Assembly (NCBI GenBank): GCA_963978545.1
Contig: OZ021723.1
Span: 3,782,001 to 3,846,000 of the forward strand
Direction: 5' to 3'
Length of the DNA stretch: 64,000 nucleotides
Source: Linyphia triangularis
Lineage: Eukaryota > Arthropoda > Arachnida > Araneae > Linyphiidae
Program-made: the position numbers and the translations under genes
Shown: in pieces, positions 36,480-48,244 of the stretch
Layout: each line of letters starts with the position of its first letter
Numbering within the stretch: the first letter of the stretch is position 1
Notes under the pieces: generated by a model
What the model was told of the DNA's origin: nothing
Seen by the model: the letters and a program-made list of their open reading frames with translations, nothing else
Databases searched by the model: none

Positions 36480-38772
36480 AATATTTGGTTATTCACGAAA
36501 AAAGTGCATTTCTTCGTTAAGCTTTGCTACATTTACCTCGATATTTTTGGAAATTTTTTCTTATATACCTTTTCAAGCATGTTACACTTTGAAGAATAAT
36601 ATTATAATTTTATAATAATATTTGTAAATACAAGATTGTGATTAGTTGAAAGCAACACTTTTTGGTCTTAAATAAGCCTTTTTGAGGTTTTTTTTATATA
36701 TTCAATAAGTGAACCTTCACAAACCGGCAATAGCAACATCGTTGAAATGAGGAAAGTTTTAAGTTATACAATTGACTTTGAACCTGAAGGCTAATTTTTT
36801 AACTTGCAAATAATTTTTAAAATTTTTTAAACTATGTAATTTATTTTTATTGCTTAATTTATTTTATTTTTACAATTGAGACTTCGAATATTTCAAAATG
36901 TTCTTCATATTATCTTTTTTAATTTATCAAAACTTAAACTTAGAATTTGAAATAAAACAAAAAATTAGGATGTTATATGTTGTAAGCTCGAGAAGTGTCC
37001 CTAGAGGGTAAACTTCTTCCATTAACTTGTTTTTATTTTCTGTAGAATTATATAAAAAATATATTTTAGTTCCTAAAATTTACCTAAGAATCTTACTTAT
37101 AAGATATTGTTGGAAGAAGATATATTAAACCCTTTTAGAGTAACGTGATATCTGTTACAAAACCCGTTTCAGAGTAAAATTCAATTCTGAAATTTTACAT
37201 AATTGTTTTTCAGAAGCGAAATAAATAATACGAAGTAGTTAAAAATCCCAAAGGATATGCTGAAATGAATTGAACTAAATAAATGTGCAGAAAAGCAGAT
37301 ATTATTACAAATATGGGATTTTTAAGCTTGATGCATAAACTTAAGTATTAAATTTAAAGTAACATATAAAGTGTCCAAAATAGGTATTTAACGAAGTGTT
37401 AATAAAAAAAATACTTCATATTTTACCGAAATTCAAAGACCACACACTTTTTATGAATATAAAATGTTTTTAAGAGATAAAGTTTTATAGAAATATCTTT
37501 CTAATTAATAGATGTTAGCTTACTTAACAATGGTATGGCACTCATTAATATTTATAGTTCCAAAGTAAACTAATTTACAATTAAAGAATATGCTCACAAT
37601 AAAATGAGACAATATTGTGCCACACATAATTCATAGAATTCGAAAATTAATGCACAAATATGACTTTTCTATACAATATTTCACCCCTAATGAGATAAGT
37701 TGATTGCTGTTGAATTAGATATTCTTTTGAACTCGTTTATAACTAAACAAATTTGAGTAAAATATTTGAGGTTTTTTAATTTTTATAATGCAATGCCCTA
37801 CAAGGAAAAGCAGATAATTTATTTTAAATATATTTGAAAAAGCGTATTATTGTTTGGTGATTCCTGTGTAATTATTTTGATAACACAGTAAAATGTACTA
37901 AATGGTACTAATAATGACACAAAATATTATTTATTCTACTGAGATATTACAATGGAATCCTTACTTTTTTTTCTAAAATTACAACATAAAAATCTAATTT
38001 GTAATGAAAATGAATATATTGCGTAAAGGTTTCGCCAACCAACATAAAATAATAGACGAAAAAATTTACCAGCCATAATCAACTAATATCATGCTTTTAA
38101 ACCTTTTTTTTTGGTAGATACTCTTTACTAAAATACAAGATGAATTGAATTCACTCAGTACTCTATAACGATAAGGGAACCTGTTCCTACAGCGTATTCA
38201 GTTCATCCTGCCTTTTAGTAGAATTCACCACGTGTGTTTATATGAAACATCATTAGTCAAAGCCAAAGTAGTTTTTATCGCTTTGGAAAAGGCGTTAACG
38301 TGTTATGCGTGTTTTGTAAGTCAATTACAGCAAATTTAATGGGTGCGATCAATACATGCTAACATACTTTTCCATATTATTAATTGAGTGGAGTTGCTGC
38401 CAAAGTGCATGAGAAGAAAATTAAATTCTCTCTGAGCATGAAATCTCCGAAAATTATGTATTTGACCTCTAGTCATCAGCGTAATTGTTTTGAGGATTAA
38501 ATACTCAAAGGACAATTTTCGCTCCTTAACGATAAAGTAACATGCAAATGTATTATTGCTGAGTTTTTACTTCGCATTATTACAGAGTCTTTCAGAAATG
38601 ATTCCCTTATATACCTTTAAAGTGATATAATTGAGTGAGAGTGAGACACAGAAAGAAGAGACTAGTTTATGTGGGATAGAAAGGTATGGAATTTTAAATA
38701 GAGTGATTTGCAAAATTAGTTACAATATTGAAATGTAAAAAGAAATGGTTGTAAAATTGAATATGGTGGATT
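36480..38772. other. AT-rich interval, no gene seen
   Basis: No gene, RNA or mobile element recognised in 2.3 kb. Confidence 0.55.
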
Positions 38773-38784
38773 GAATCCTCCATG

Positions 38785-38961
38785 GTTGGTTGGTTGTCTT
38801 CAGATTATCTGTAGCCGTCAGCAACACGAGGGCTATAATGCGCCGAAACATTCGTCGTTAGACAAGCCAACATACATTTACAAACACCCATGCCTAGCAC
38901 GGGACTCAAACCCGCAAACTTATGGTCTAGAAGCTAGCACGCTAACCACTAAACCGTTTAT
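38785..38961 (-). mobile_element. SINE-A copy 4
   Basis: Body and head as in the other copies, with a mutated B box (GGGACTCAAACCCG on the plus strand). A 12-bp duplication with two mismatches (38773-38784 GAATCCTCCATG; 38962-38973 GATTCCTTCATG) suggests an older insertion than copies 3 and 5. The short plus-strand frame here is non-coding SINE sequence. Confidence 0.9.
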
Positions 38962-39165
38962 GATTCCTTCATGAAAATGATCTTATAATCCCTTTCCTGG
39001 ATAGTGCTGCTTAAACGGTTACTTTTTCAGAATGCAGGGGTTTTGCAAGACACACAGAGAGGATTTCAGCACCTCATATTCACAAGTTTTGCTTATTTAC
39101 AAAGCACTCCAAATGAAAATGGACCTCATTGGTAGACCATACATTTCTACATTCCATACATTTCA

Positions 39166-39881
39166 ATTGGGTCTGGGACTCACAATTCTAAATTTTTTAT
39201 TTTTAGAATTATTTTTCTGACATTTTTTTATGCAGTAAGGTATGATGCTTAGAAATATAAAAAACTGTTTTAAATTTTCTAATTTAAAAATTATTAAAAA
39301 AAAAAAAAAAAAAAAAATTAAAAAAATTTAAAATTTTGATATTTTCTAAAGCTTATATTTTAAAAAAATTTTGTTAAAATATCTCATCATATTGCATAAA
39401 AATTACTCCTTATAATTATTATCAAAAATTGTCATTGGGATTTTTTAATTAAGTAATTAAAAAAAAAAAAATATGTTGTGCAAAAACTGTACAAAATCCA
39501 TTGTTATGCTAAGCCCCAAAAACTTTTTAGAAAAAAAGTTAAATAAAAAAACATAATTACTGAAATAAAATTAAAGAAATATATTTGAAACATAGAAGTG
39601 GAAAGTTTTTCATAGATTTATAACAAGAAGTTTTTAAGTTATATCAATTTAAACTCAAAAAAGAGACACCACTTCATCATCGAGTAAAACCGTTTCTAAG
39701 TTTCAAGATAGCAAGTCTGAGACACAGTTGTCATGTAACAAAACCTTAAATATTTTAAGTTCTACTTATGAAAAAAATAAAATTTGTATGCCGTTTTAAT
39801 AAAAAATATTTGTATTATTTTTTACAATAATTGAAATGTTTTTGAGAATGTTTACAAATGTTGAGTTCCAGACACCCTTAA
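39166..39881 (-). mobile_element. TTAA-type element, family D copy 2
   Basis: Collinear with the reverse complement of 3789-4740; ends are GGGTCTGGGACTCACAATTC at the left and CCAGACACCCTTAAA at the right. Contains a poly-A stretch (about 39298-39317) and the site CACAACATATTTTT where copy 1 carries its AT array. No ORF. Confidence 0.78.
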
Positions 39882-40057
39882 ACTTGCATTAATTACTTTC
39901 CAACATGCTCCTCTCACTGTCTGTCACTGTTACGTCACTTCAAAGTAAGGAAAATCTTTTCGAAAACACCGTGTAGATTAGGTAGTATAATTACAGTTTT
40001 TAGCAGTAAAATTGTAAGCCGCTTGAAAATTGAAACCGTACTAACAGTTGCTTTATT
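39882..40057. other. Short spacer
   Basis: Unassigned sequence between element D copy 2 and SINE-A copy 5. Confidence 0.4.
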
Positions 40058-40070
40058 CCTTTCACTGCAG

Positions 40071-40244
40071 CCGACCAAACGGTATAGTGGTTAGCGTGCT
40101 AGACTGCTAGGTTGCGGGTTCGATTCCCATGTTAGGCATAGGTGTTTGTAAATGTATGTTGGCTTGTCTAATGACGCATGTTTCGGGCGCATTATAGCCC
40201 TAGTGTTGCTGAATGCTCCAGATAATCTGAAAACAACTAATCAA
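40071..40244 (+). mobile_element. SINE-A copy 5
   Basis: The only plus-strand copy. Head starts CCGACCAAACGGTATAGTGG, A box GGTTAGCGTG, B box GGTTCGATTCC (40117-40127), body GGCGCATTATAGCCC, end AAACAACTAATCAA. Perfect 13-bp target duplication CCTTTCACTGCAG (40058-40070, 40245-40257). The tail is not poly-A. Confidence 0.95.
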
Positions 40245-40257
40245 CCTTTCACTGCAG

Positions 40258-40976
40258 TTAGTATTCCTAATTGGTAAATAAATACGCTCTTTTCACATTC
40301 AATCACTCTGTTACAGTTACCCTCAACAACAATCACAAGTATTTGTGAGGCTCAGTAGCCTAAGTAGATTTTTTTTTAAATTTATTTGAAGTTTTTTTTT
40401 AGTTTTTTTTTTAAGATTCCTGAAAAATAAATTGTTCTGAGAGCTTTCAGTATGAACGAGTTTAACCTAATCTAATTCTAGACATCGGAAGAATCTTTGC
40501 GCTTAACCTTTTATCTCACTATACTAAAAAAAGTACGGCTTAGAATTGTCGATGCTGTTTTAGATCCTCCGTGGATATTTCTCTGTCGCCCAGAATAAAA
40601 ATTATTGGCTTTAAAAGCAGACATTTTCACACATTTATAAAGAATTGTTTGAAAATCTGCTAATAAGAAAAATGTAGAGGCGAATTTTTGTTATTGAGTT
40701 ATTATATCTAAATAGGATTTTTTTCTTTTCTTTGGATGGGCCGTCATCTCTTGTAAAATCGAATTATTGTTGAAAATCTTAGTTGGAGGAATAAGTTGTC
40801 ATAGAGAAATCTGCAATGGAAGGTCATGGCTCATTCATGGCTGTAGTATTAAATATGATGATGATGTTGGAAATCTAATTTTGTTGCTCTCTTTTGAATT
40901 TCGATGTAGTTTTGGAATTATTGAATCTATAAATTTCGAAAAATTCCATTTTTAGTATGCACGAATGATTTTTACC
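40258..40976. other. AT-rich interval, no gene seen
   Basis: No supported feature; the 62-codon frame at 40767-40955 has no motif. Confidence 0.5.
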
Positions 40977-41647
40977 TTCAATTACCCATATGTAATACAT
41001 AGGATAATAAAAGTATAGGATTGGAAAAAAAAAATCGATTATTTTGCATTTCTCCACGTTTTGGAACATCCTGACCTCAAAAAAGTGATCTAGAAAAAAT
41101 GTCTGTGTGGGTTCAAATTTGGTCTGCGCGTTGATGATGGCCCAAGGACCTACAATTAAGGTTTCGTCAAAATCACGCATGCGCATAAGGTAGTTGTCAT
41201 TGAAAATATCATGTTTTTCAGTAATTTAAAAAAACGGCTCTACCGATTTTGTTCAAAATCGCTGTGATATTACTTCTTAAGGTGGTATTAACATCCCTAC
41301 CAGAGAAATTCTCATAAAAATGTTTTAAAGGAGTAAAAAGTTGCAAAACGAATGCTTTTAACACATATTTCTCTTTACTTGAACATAGCTCATGAGAGTT
41401 CGTTTTTTTCTCCTCTCCTCAGTTTGACTTATAAGAAATGATACTATAAGAATTATCGAAAAGTATACCTCCAAAATTTCCATTTTAGCGATTTTTTTTA
41501 AGACCTGTAGTACAATTATCGCAAAAAATATCGCCAAACAGGCAGTTTTTTCTAAATAAACTATGGAAATATAAAAACGGTAAATGACACGAATCTACAT
41601 CAGTAATATAGTATAATTGAAAGTTGTGCAATGTTCCACAACACTAG
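40977..41647 (-). mobile_element. Family H repeat copy 3 (head-to-head partner)
   Basis: Plus strand runs from TTCAATTACCCATATG to TTGTGCAATGTTCCACAACAC, the complemented 5' end. NRF1-like CACGCATGCGCA at 41174-41185. A deletion removed part of the segment between the 3' third and GGTTCAAATTTGG. It lies 36 bp from copy 4 in opposite orientation. Confidence 0.85.
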
Positions 41648-41683
41648 TTTTTTTTATATAAACAGTGCAAAAGTCTAAATTAG

Positions 41684-42348
41684 AGGTGTGGAACATCGCA
41701 CAACTTTCAATTACACTATATTGCGGATGTAGATTTGTGTAATTTATCATTTTTATATTTTCATCAGTCGCTTAGAAAAAATTGCCTCTTTGGCGATATT
41801 TTTTGTGGTAATTCTGTAATGGGTCTTTAAAAAAAAAATATCAAAAAAATGGGAATTTTGGCGATATGCTTATCGATAATTCTTGTAGTAACCTTTCTTG
41901 TAAGTGAAACTTAGCAGAGGTAAGGGGAAAAAAAACAAAAAAAAAAACCGATTATGTATGAGATGAGAATGAAAGAGAACTCTGTATTAAAGACATTCGT
42001 TTTTCAACTTTTTACGCCATTAAAGCATTTTTACGGGAATTTTGGTATTGGGGAATATTTAAAACACCTTAAGAGGGATAACACAATGATTTTGAACAAA
42101 ATCGTTACAACCGTTTTTCAGCAATTACTGAAAAGCATGATTTATTTAATGGCAGCTTTCTTACGCGCATGTGCGATTTTGACGAAAACCTTAACGGTAG
42201 GTCCCATGGCTACCACCAACTCGCACACCAAATTTGAATATCGTAGGTCAATTTGTTCGGGAGTTATGCTGACCACATACACACACAGACATACAATTTT
42301 TCTAGATCACTTTTTTTGAAATTAGGATGTTCCAAAACGTAGAGAAAT

Positions 42349-42383
<35 letters not shown>

Positions 42384-42452
42384 TATATTAGCATTTTTTT
42401 TTGTTGACCGAATGCTATACTGTGACCCTATGTATACATAAGGGTAATTAAA
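41684..42452 (+). mobile_element. Family H repeat copy 4
   Basis: Most complete copy: starts AGGTGTGGAACATCGCACAA and ends CATAAGGGTAATTA. With copy 3 it makes an inverted repeat of roughly 170-200-bp arms around a 36-bp spacer. Contains GCGATATTTTTTGTGG, AACTCTGTATTAAAGACATTC, GACGAAAACCTTAACGG and ACACACAGACATAC (some quoted in part), and an A-tract near 42353-42379. Confidence 0.87.
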
Positions 42453-42454
42453 AA

Positions 42455-42504
42455 TAAAAAAAAATGGCCAGTTTGGCTATATTTTTTACGATAGTTCTTG
42501 TATA

Positions 42505-42541
<37 letters not shown>

Positions 42542-43092
42542 GCCAAAGTGGTGACTTTTGCGATATTCTTCACGATAACACTTACATTATCCTTTATTAT
42601 AAGTGGAACTGGCTAGATAAGAAAAAACGACCAATAATGAGGTATGCAAAAGGAAAGAAGACTCTGTGTTGAAGACATTCATTTTTCCGCCGTTAAAGCA
42701 TTTTTGCGGAAATCTATTAGGTGAGGATGTTTAGAACACCTTAGGAGGCATTACCAAAGCGATTTTGAATAAAATTATTAGAGCCGTTTTTTAGCAATTA
42801 CTGAAAAACGATATTTTTTCAATGGCAACTACCTTATGTGCATGCGCTATTTTTACGAAAACCTTAACTAACCCTCATACCAAATTTGAACAACGTAGGT
42901 CAATTTGTTCTCGAGTTATGCCGACCACAGACACACATACACACACACAGACAGACATTTTTCCAAGATCACATTTCTGAAATCAGGATGTTGCAAAACG
43001 TGGAGAAATGTAATTTTTTTTTTTTTTTTTTTTTTTACCGAATGAAATACTTTCATTACCCTATGTATATATATACATATGGGTAATTGAAA
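42455..43092 (+). mobile_element. Family H repeat copy 5 (5'-truncated, tandem)
   Basis: Begins AAAATGGCCAGTTTGGC directly after copy 4 and ends ACATATGGGTAATTGAAAG. It repeats the order GTGTTGAAGACATTC, CATGCGCTATTTTTACG, AACCTTAAC, TCTCGAGTTATGCC, ACACAGACAGACAT. Lacks the first ~170 bp, so it may be a partial tandem duplication or a template switch. Confidence 0.83.
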
Positions 43093-43134
43093 GTAATAAG
43101 GATGAATATATTTTAATAAATTATACCATCATGT

Positions 43135-43361
43135 TAGCGGTCACATCAAGTGCCTCACTTTCAACGAGGGCAGGAAAACCATCGCCACCTGCACCAAGTG
43201 CCAAAATCATCAGGCCTCTCCTGAGCACCTCTTGGATTGCATGGGACTCACTAAGGAGGATCTGTTTAGCAATCCTCTCCTAGTCTTCGACTTCCTTTTA
43301 GTCAACGAACTCGTGGATCTTGTCTGACTCCGTCAGACAGTGAGGATTAGCAACAACAACG
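43135..43361 (+). mobile_element. 5'-truncated non-LTR retrotransposon (LINE) end
   Basis: A perfect 11-bp target duplication, TACCATCATGT (43124-43134, 43362-43372), brackets 227 bp: the end of a reverse-transcriptase ORF, a stop at 43325, and a ~34-bp 3' UTR ending in CAACAACAAC. The AAC-repeat tail rather than poly-A is typical of some non-LTR clades. A dead-on-arrival copy. Confidence 0.9.
43136..43327 (+). pseudogene. LINE ORF2 C-terminal fragment
   Basis: An open 63-codon stretch without a start codon, reading SGHIKCLTFNEGRKTIATC and later EHLLDCMGLTKEDLFSNPLL, ending in LVDLV and TGA. A zinc-knuckle-like C-x2-C...H-x3-C cluster (CTKC, then HLLDC) and the following GL-x5-LF motif match, from memory, the C-terminal tail after the RNase H region of arthropod non-LTR polyproteins. 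GC content is well above the flanks. The upstream ORF is missing through 5' truncation. Confidence 0.8.
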
Positions 43362-43372
43362 TACCATCATGT

Positions 43373-43799
43373 AGATCAGATTATCAGGATTTGATTAAAA
43401 AGAAACAGAACTCAAATTATTAAAATTGCGGCGCAAATGTGACAATATTGATTTAGTGAAAACCTAATTTTTATTCTTCTTCCATCTTTAAAAGAGAAAA
43501 TGAAGCAGCATTCTGTTCGTCTGACATATTGGTTGAATTTCTTGCAGATTATATGGATCCTTAGTCTGCAAAATTTGTCTTCAATCTATTTTTATGTTTG
43601 CGTCACTTTGTATAGATTTTAGTATAGATTTTTTTTATATTTTAGATTTTTTTTTAAAGGTCTAGCTACCATATGCCTTTGAAAAGAAGTCATATCTATG
43701 AAAAACATATCACGAAACCTAATTAGATATTAAGAATGAAAATAAAACATATACAAAATATTGAATAATGAAAGTATACAGTTTTGATGTACAAGATGC
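43373..43799. other. AT-rich interval, no gene seen
   Basis: No supported feature. Confidence 0.5.
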
Positions 43800-44380
43800 T
43801 TTTCGAACCATTTTCAGCATATTAATAATGTAATCCTTAAAAACAAATTTTTCAATATAAATCTTTTATTTATAATACCAATTTTTATATTGATTGACAC
43901 AGTGCCGTTTCTGTGGGCAGTTTGTGCTTGGTGTTTGAATCTAATTTTAAATATTAAAAACATTTCTATCGGCAAAATATGAGGTAAACTACATTTTTCA
44001 AATTTCTTCATTAAAAAAATAATGTGAATTAATGCACATAGATCCAAGTATCTTTTATGTGTTCTCATTGAAACAATTGTATTATTTACATCTTAAAACA
44101 ATTGTGGCAGCAGGAAAGAGTTTCTTCAATGATAGGTTAAATTGCTATTTCAGCGCGATTGAATGACGGCAAGCTGGTTTATTAGTATTAATTCAGTAAA
44201 AGTGACCTTTTAGTGACAATTTCAGCCGCCACATTGTCATTGACATTGAATCCATCTGCCAAGTTTCAGCCTGATTGGATGGTGCCAAGGGGATTATTTA
44301 TGCCTCCGTAGATTTGTCCGCCAACGACAAACATCTACAAGCATTCATATCCACAAAATCGAAGTTAATATAAAGGATTT
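43800..44380 (-). mobile_element. Family G element, long copy (minus)
   Basis: Collinear, in reverse, with 60206-60800: the complemented end AAATCCTTTATATTAACTTC, CCATCCAATCAGGCTGAAAC, the ACCTATCATTGAAGAAACTC segment, GCACTGTGTCAATCAATAT and AGATTTATATTGAAAAATTT (some quoted in part). The 84-codon frame is this repeat. About 580 bp, no terminal inverted repeat seen. Class unknown. Confidence 0.72.
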
Positions 44381-44569
44381 TAAAAAAAGAAAAAAAAATA
44401 GATTCAAACCATTTACTGTTTGGTACAGATGCTCTATATTTCAGTGCTAAGCAAAAACGTAATCATAATTTTTTTTATTTTTTTGCCAAGTTGTGTTATT
44501 GTTAACAGGTACAGGTTTGGTACAGGTTGGTTAACAGGCTCGTATTTTTGTTATACATAATGGTGAAGT
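44381..44569. other. Short spacer
   Basis: Includes a direct repeat of CAGGTTnGG / TTAACAGG near 44507-44538. No gene. Confidence 0.4.
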
Positions 44570-44951
44570 TTAAGGGGGATCCGTCAGCAAAAACATAAAA
44601 TTTTTAGTAATGAATTTAGTGGAACCAATTTTTTTTTATATAAGTAAAACATCTATTTTGAATCAATTACTTTACAATTTATTTTCTTTTAAATTACATT
44701 TTTTTTAAAATATTTTTTTTCTTTTATGGCAATTTTTGGCCGAAATATACGCTTTTTTAAAAAGACTACTCCTTCTATTTTTAATATTTTCTTAAATTTC
44801 CAAACTAATTATTTATATTAAAGTACACTTTAAAGATGTAGGGATATATTTTTTTTCAATTTGATTGACAAGCAATTTTTAATAAAACTCTGTTGTGTTT
44901 TTCGAAAAAAAATTCTAAATTTTCAAAAGAAATTTCTATTTTTTAAATTCC

Positions 44952-44989
<38 letters not shown>

Positions 44990-45529
44990 TATTACCAAAA
45001 AACTTTCCCTACATTTCAAAAACAAATATTCATAATTTCAAAAATATTAACAGTTTAGTTCTAAGTAAATTTTTTTCTGAACCTTACCATTTTTAACACA
45101 TTCAAAATTGCCAAATCTATATGTCGAGGAAAATGATACACCGTTAAAAAAAATTGCTCACCATGCACCAAAATTTGGTTCCCATTTAGCTGCCACCAAC
45201 ATTTGGTGCTTAGTTTCGCTATTTAATGGTGCTTACGGTCCGAGGTTGCACCATTAAATCGTGAAACTAAGCACCAAATGTTGGTGGCAGCTAAATGGGA
45301 ACCAATTTCTGGTGCAAGGTGGAACAAAATTTTTAACAGTGTATTAAAAATAAAAAAAATGCACACCATTCCATAGTAGACAGGAATGCAAAAATTTAAA
45401 AATCGAATGTTTGCAGTTCCCTCGAACTCTGAATTTTTTCTCACGTTTTCTTGAATATATATATAGCTTAATTTTATACAAGAAAAAAAAATATTTTTTT
45501 TCGATATTTGGGGTATGGGTCTCCCTTAA
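44570..45529 (+). mobile_element. TTAA-type element, family E copy 2 (holds a nested MITE)
   Basis: The left end TTAAGGGGGATCCGTCAGC and complemented right end TTAAGGGAGACCCATACCCC form a TIR. Body matches 32602-33525 reversed. A poly-T stretch is at about 44951-44985. A mariner MITE is inserted at 45139. No ORF conserved between the copies. Confidence 0.8.
45139..45341. mobile_element. Mariner-type palindromic MITE, nested
   Basis: CACCGTTAAAAAAAATTGC at 45139 and, inverted, CACTGTTAAAAATTTTG from 45341, each flanked by TA. The arms are almost fully palindromic, each about 90 bp (GGTTCCCATTTAGCTGCC, CCAACATTTGGTGCTTAG), around a short centre. 203 bp with no ORF. It would fold into a long hairpin if transcribed. 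Confidence 0.93.
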
Positions 45530-45890
45530 TGATCAAATCTCCACAGGAAATATTGGAAAAAATGAATAAGTTAGCAATTAGCTACATGAAGTTTTGCAAC
45601 TTTTAACCATTATTTCTCGTTTTGAACTCAGTTGCAGATACCATATATGAGTGTTAGCACAGCAATATTAGGCACTCGGAAATTTCTTGGAAATTAGTTT
45701 GAGGCAAATAAAGTATAGACAAGCACATTTATATGATTTCTGGAAAACTCATTCGAGAATTTGAATTTGAAAGTTCTAATGGGCGAAATGATTGATCGTT
45801 TAAAGAAAAGAAAAATACTAAGCAAACCTTGCCTTTGGTCTATAAACATAAATAAAAAAAACTAATAAAAACTGTGTAAAAAGACAACAG

Positions 45891-46549
45891 TTTAAAGGTC
45901 TCTGAACTGTTACTTTTAATTCCAGTTACTCTCTGTTCCCTGTTATAAAGAATGTTTCGTTTTGGGACGAAAGTAGAAAGAAATATGACGTTGTATTGAA
46001 ATTCCTTTGAAAAAGTAGTGACAACAAACAACAAGAAACTCGTTAGCTAATTTTTTTTTCCAGAAAACTTTCGCGAATATCTTTTTGGCAATTCTGGAAC
46101 AATTTGTAGAAGATAACAAAACTTTTTTTGAAATTTAACACCACATCGATGAAATAAAAAGTGGGAAAGTTACGTACCTGACTGGTTAGAAACTTGGTAG
46201 AGAGAGTGACTATGGTACAATGGGCTGTTTTTTACAATGCTTCCAAAGTTTTAACAAAAGTATTCTGCCATTTTTAAATGATCGTAGTATCTCATGTTGA
46301 CTTTCTTTTTTTAACATACAAGGATTTTTTTTTTCTTCTTACTTGCATCTTCTGATTTATTTCAACATAGTACAAATTACTTCGTTTTTCTGGTGGTGTT
46401 GTCATTTCCCCCCTTTTTTTTCTTGACAAAAAAGTTTTGTAATTGTATGTGTATCGAAGTATTCTACAGCTTCTGAAACTCATCAGAAAACCCCAACGCA
46501 AATAGTATTCTTGAATTTAAGTTTATTTTAAGGTTCCAAGACCCCTTAA
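45891..46549. mobile_element. Possible TTAA-type element
   Basis: Right end, complemented, ATTAAGGGGTCTTGGAACC resembles family D's TTAAAGGGGTCTTGGCC. The left end TTTAAAGGTCTCTGAAC is a weaker mirror. The interior has no detectable match to the D copies, so the pairing of the ends is tentative. Confidence 0.3.
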
Positions 46550-48240
46550 TCTCAATTTGAAATCAAGTTTGTTTGATACCCTGTATAATGAAAACAATTT
46601 GGGGAAAATGTATTTTAATATTAAGAACCATGTACTTGAAATTAAAACCGAGTGGTCTGAAAACATTGTTGTATTTATAGTAGGAATAATCATATTTTAT
46701 AATTCATAGCTTTATATGAGTTAAGACATATAAACAAAAATATCTTCAGTTTCACCATTGGTAAACAATCTGGATCTATGAACTTAGATATTTAAAAAAA
46801 AATACTTTGTACATAAATGCTTTTTTATGTTAAAAAAAGTATGCACTAGTTTCAAAAACAAAATTTAATTGAACTTTTCATTTAAATAAGGAAATGCAAA
46901 CTCGTTATAGCATTGCATAATTACACTAATGATAGAAAATTAATAATAAATATTTACTGCTTGGTCGTTGATTCATCGCATGATGCATTTGAAAAATGTT
47001 TAACTTATAAAAAAAAAATTTAAAAAAAAAAAAAAAAAACTGCCATTCTTCATAATTTTTTTCCTTTAAATCCTTCTTAATTTTTTACTATATAGACTAA
47101 ATGAAAAAATGTAAAGTTTTTTCATTTGGTTGCAAAAAAATTTAAAATCATGATATATATATTTTGAATTACTTTGAACATTTTTAATTCACGATTTACA
47201 TTCTTAATTGTTTCTCTTCAAGAATGATAGCAAAACTTATTTCAATGTATTTGTGATAAAACTTGTACGAACATATATGTCAACTCATATAACATTCTAT
47301 TAAAATAGGCCTCTATATTAGAGACATAAGTAATATTTATTCACATGCCTGAATGTCGAAAGTTCCTATCTAATGAATATTCAGCAACAATTTAAATCTA
47401 ATAAATATGTTCCTTTAATAATCATGTGCCTTATTCTTTTATAATTAGGACTTCAGAAATTAGTTTTTACAAAAACCAAAAAAATGACAAAATAAAATTC
47501 ACGATTCTTTACATATTGCTAATAATTTGTGATTCTGACAATTTATAAATTCAAAATTTCACTAACCCAAAAATAACAATAAAATATTCCCAAGAATAAC
47601 AATTAAATATTCAGAATTTATTTTTTCAATACAAACAAAAACACCCTTATTCATAAATTGCAATTTTTTTAAAAAAGATTTTCGAATAAGAAACTAATTT
47701 GTTCTTCATGGAAAGTTATTCAGTATCTGTATGCCAGAATTGAAAATTCCAAGAGTTAATGGTTTCTGTGACATTCAATGTGTTACTTGGGGAACTCGCG
47801 TTTTAACATTTATTTACAGTGTTTTCGGTTTCAAAGCAAATATTTAATTGCAAAACGTTGGCTTCAAAGATACATTTAAATGCTTTCAGTGCATCGTCAT
47901 GATCTCTCCAAGGAACTAAATCCTTTTATACTTATGTGTCTGAAAATTTTCAAAGAGTAAATTTGCAAATTTTACAATACCTAGGAAAATCTAGAGAATC
48001 TCCAGTCTTGTTTACACCCATCGTAACGAAATTATTCGTTGCTTTTAAAATATACTTTATAATTACAGTTAATAGTTAGGGCCGCCTTTTTTCAATGCAC
48101 AAAAAATGATCCACTGAGCCGCTTATAAATGTGAAACTGATATGCATACATCGTTATAGTATTTACTCCTTATTGGAATTAATATAAATACTTAAAATAA
48201 TAGATTCTGTCAAATAAAAGGTTTTTAAAGAAATTTCTCA
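46550..48240. other. AT-rich interval, no gene seen
   Basis: Only poly-A/T tracts (for example about 47010-47039). No element ends recognised. Confidence 0.55.
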
Positions 48241-48244
48241 AATA

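Noticed and set aside
41954..42319. 121-codon frame with similarity to frames at 30984 and 34102
   Set aside because: The similarity reflects family H repeat DNA; frames differ in length and phase and are interrupted in other copies, so protein conservation is not supported.
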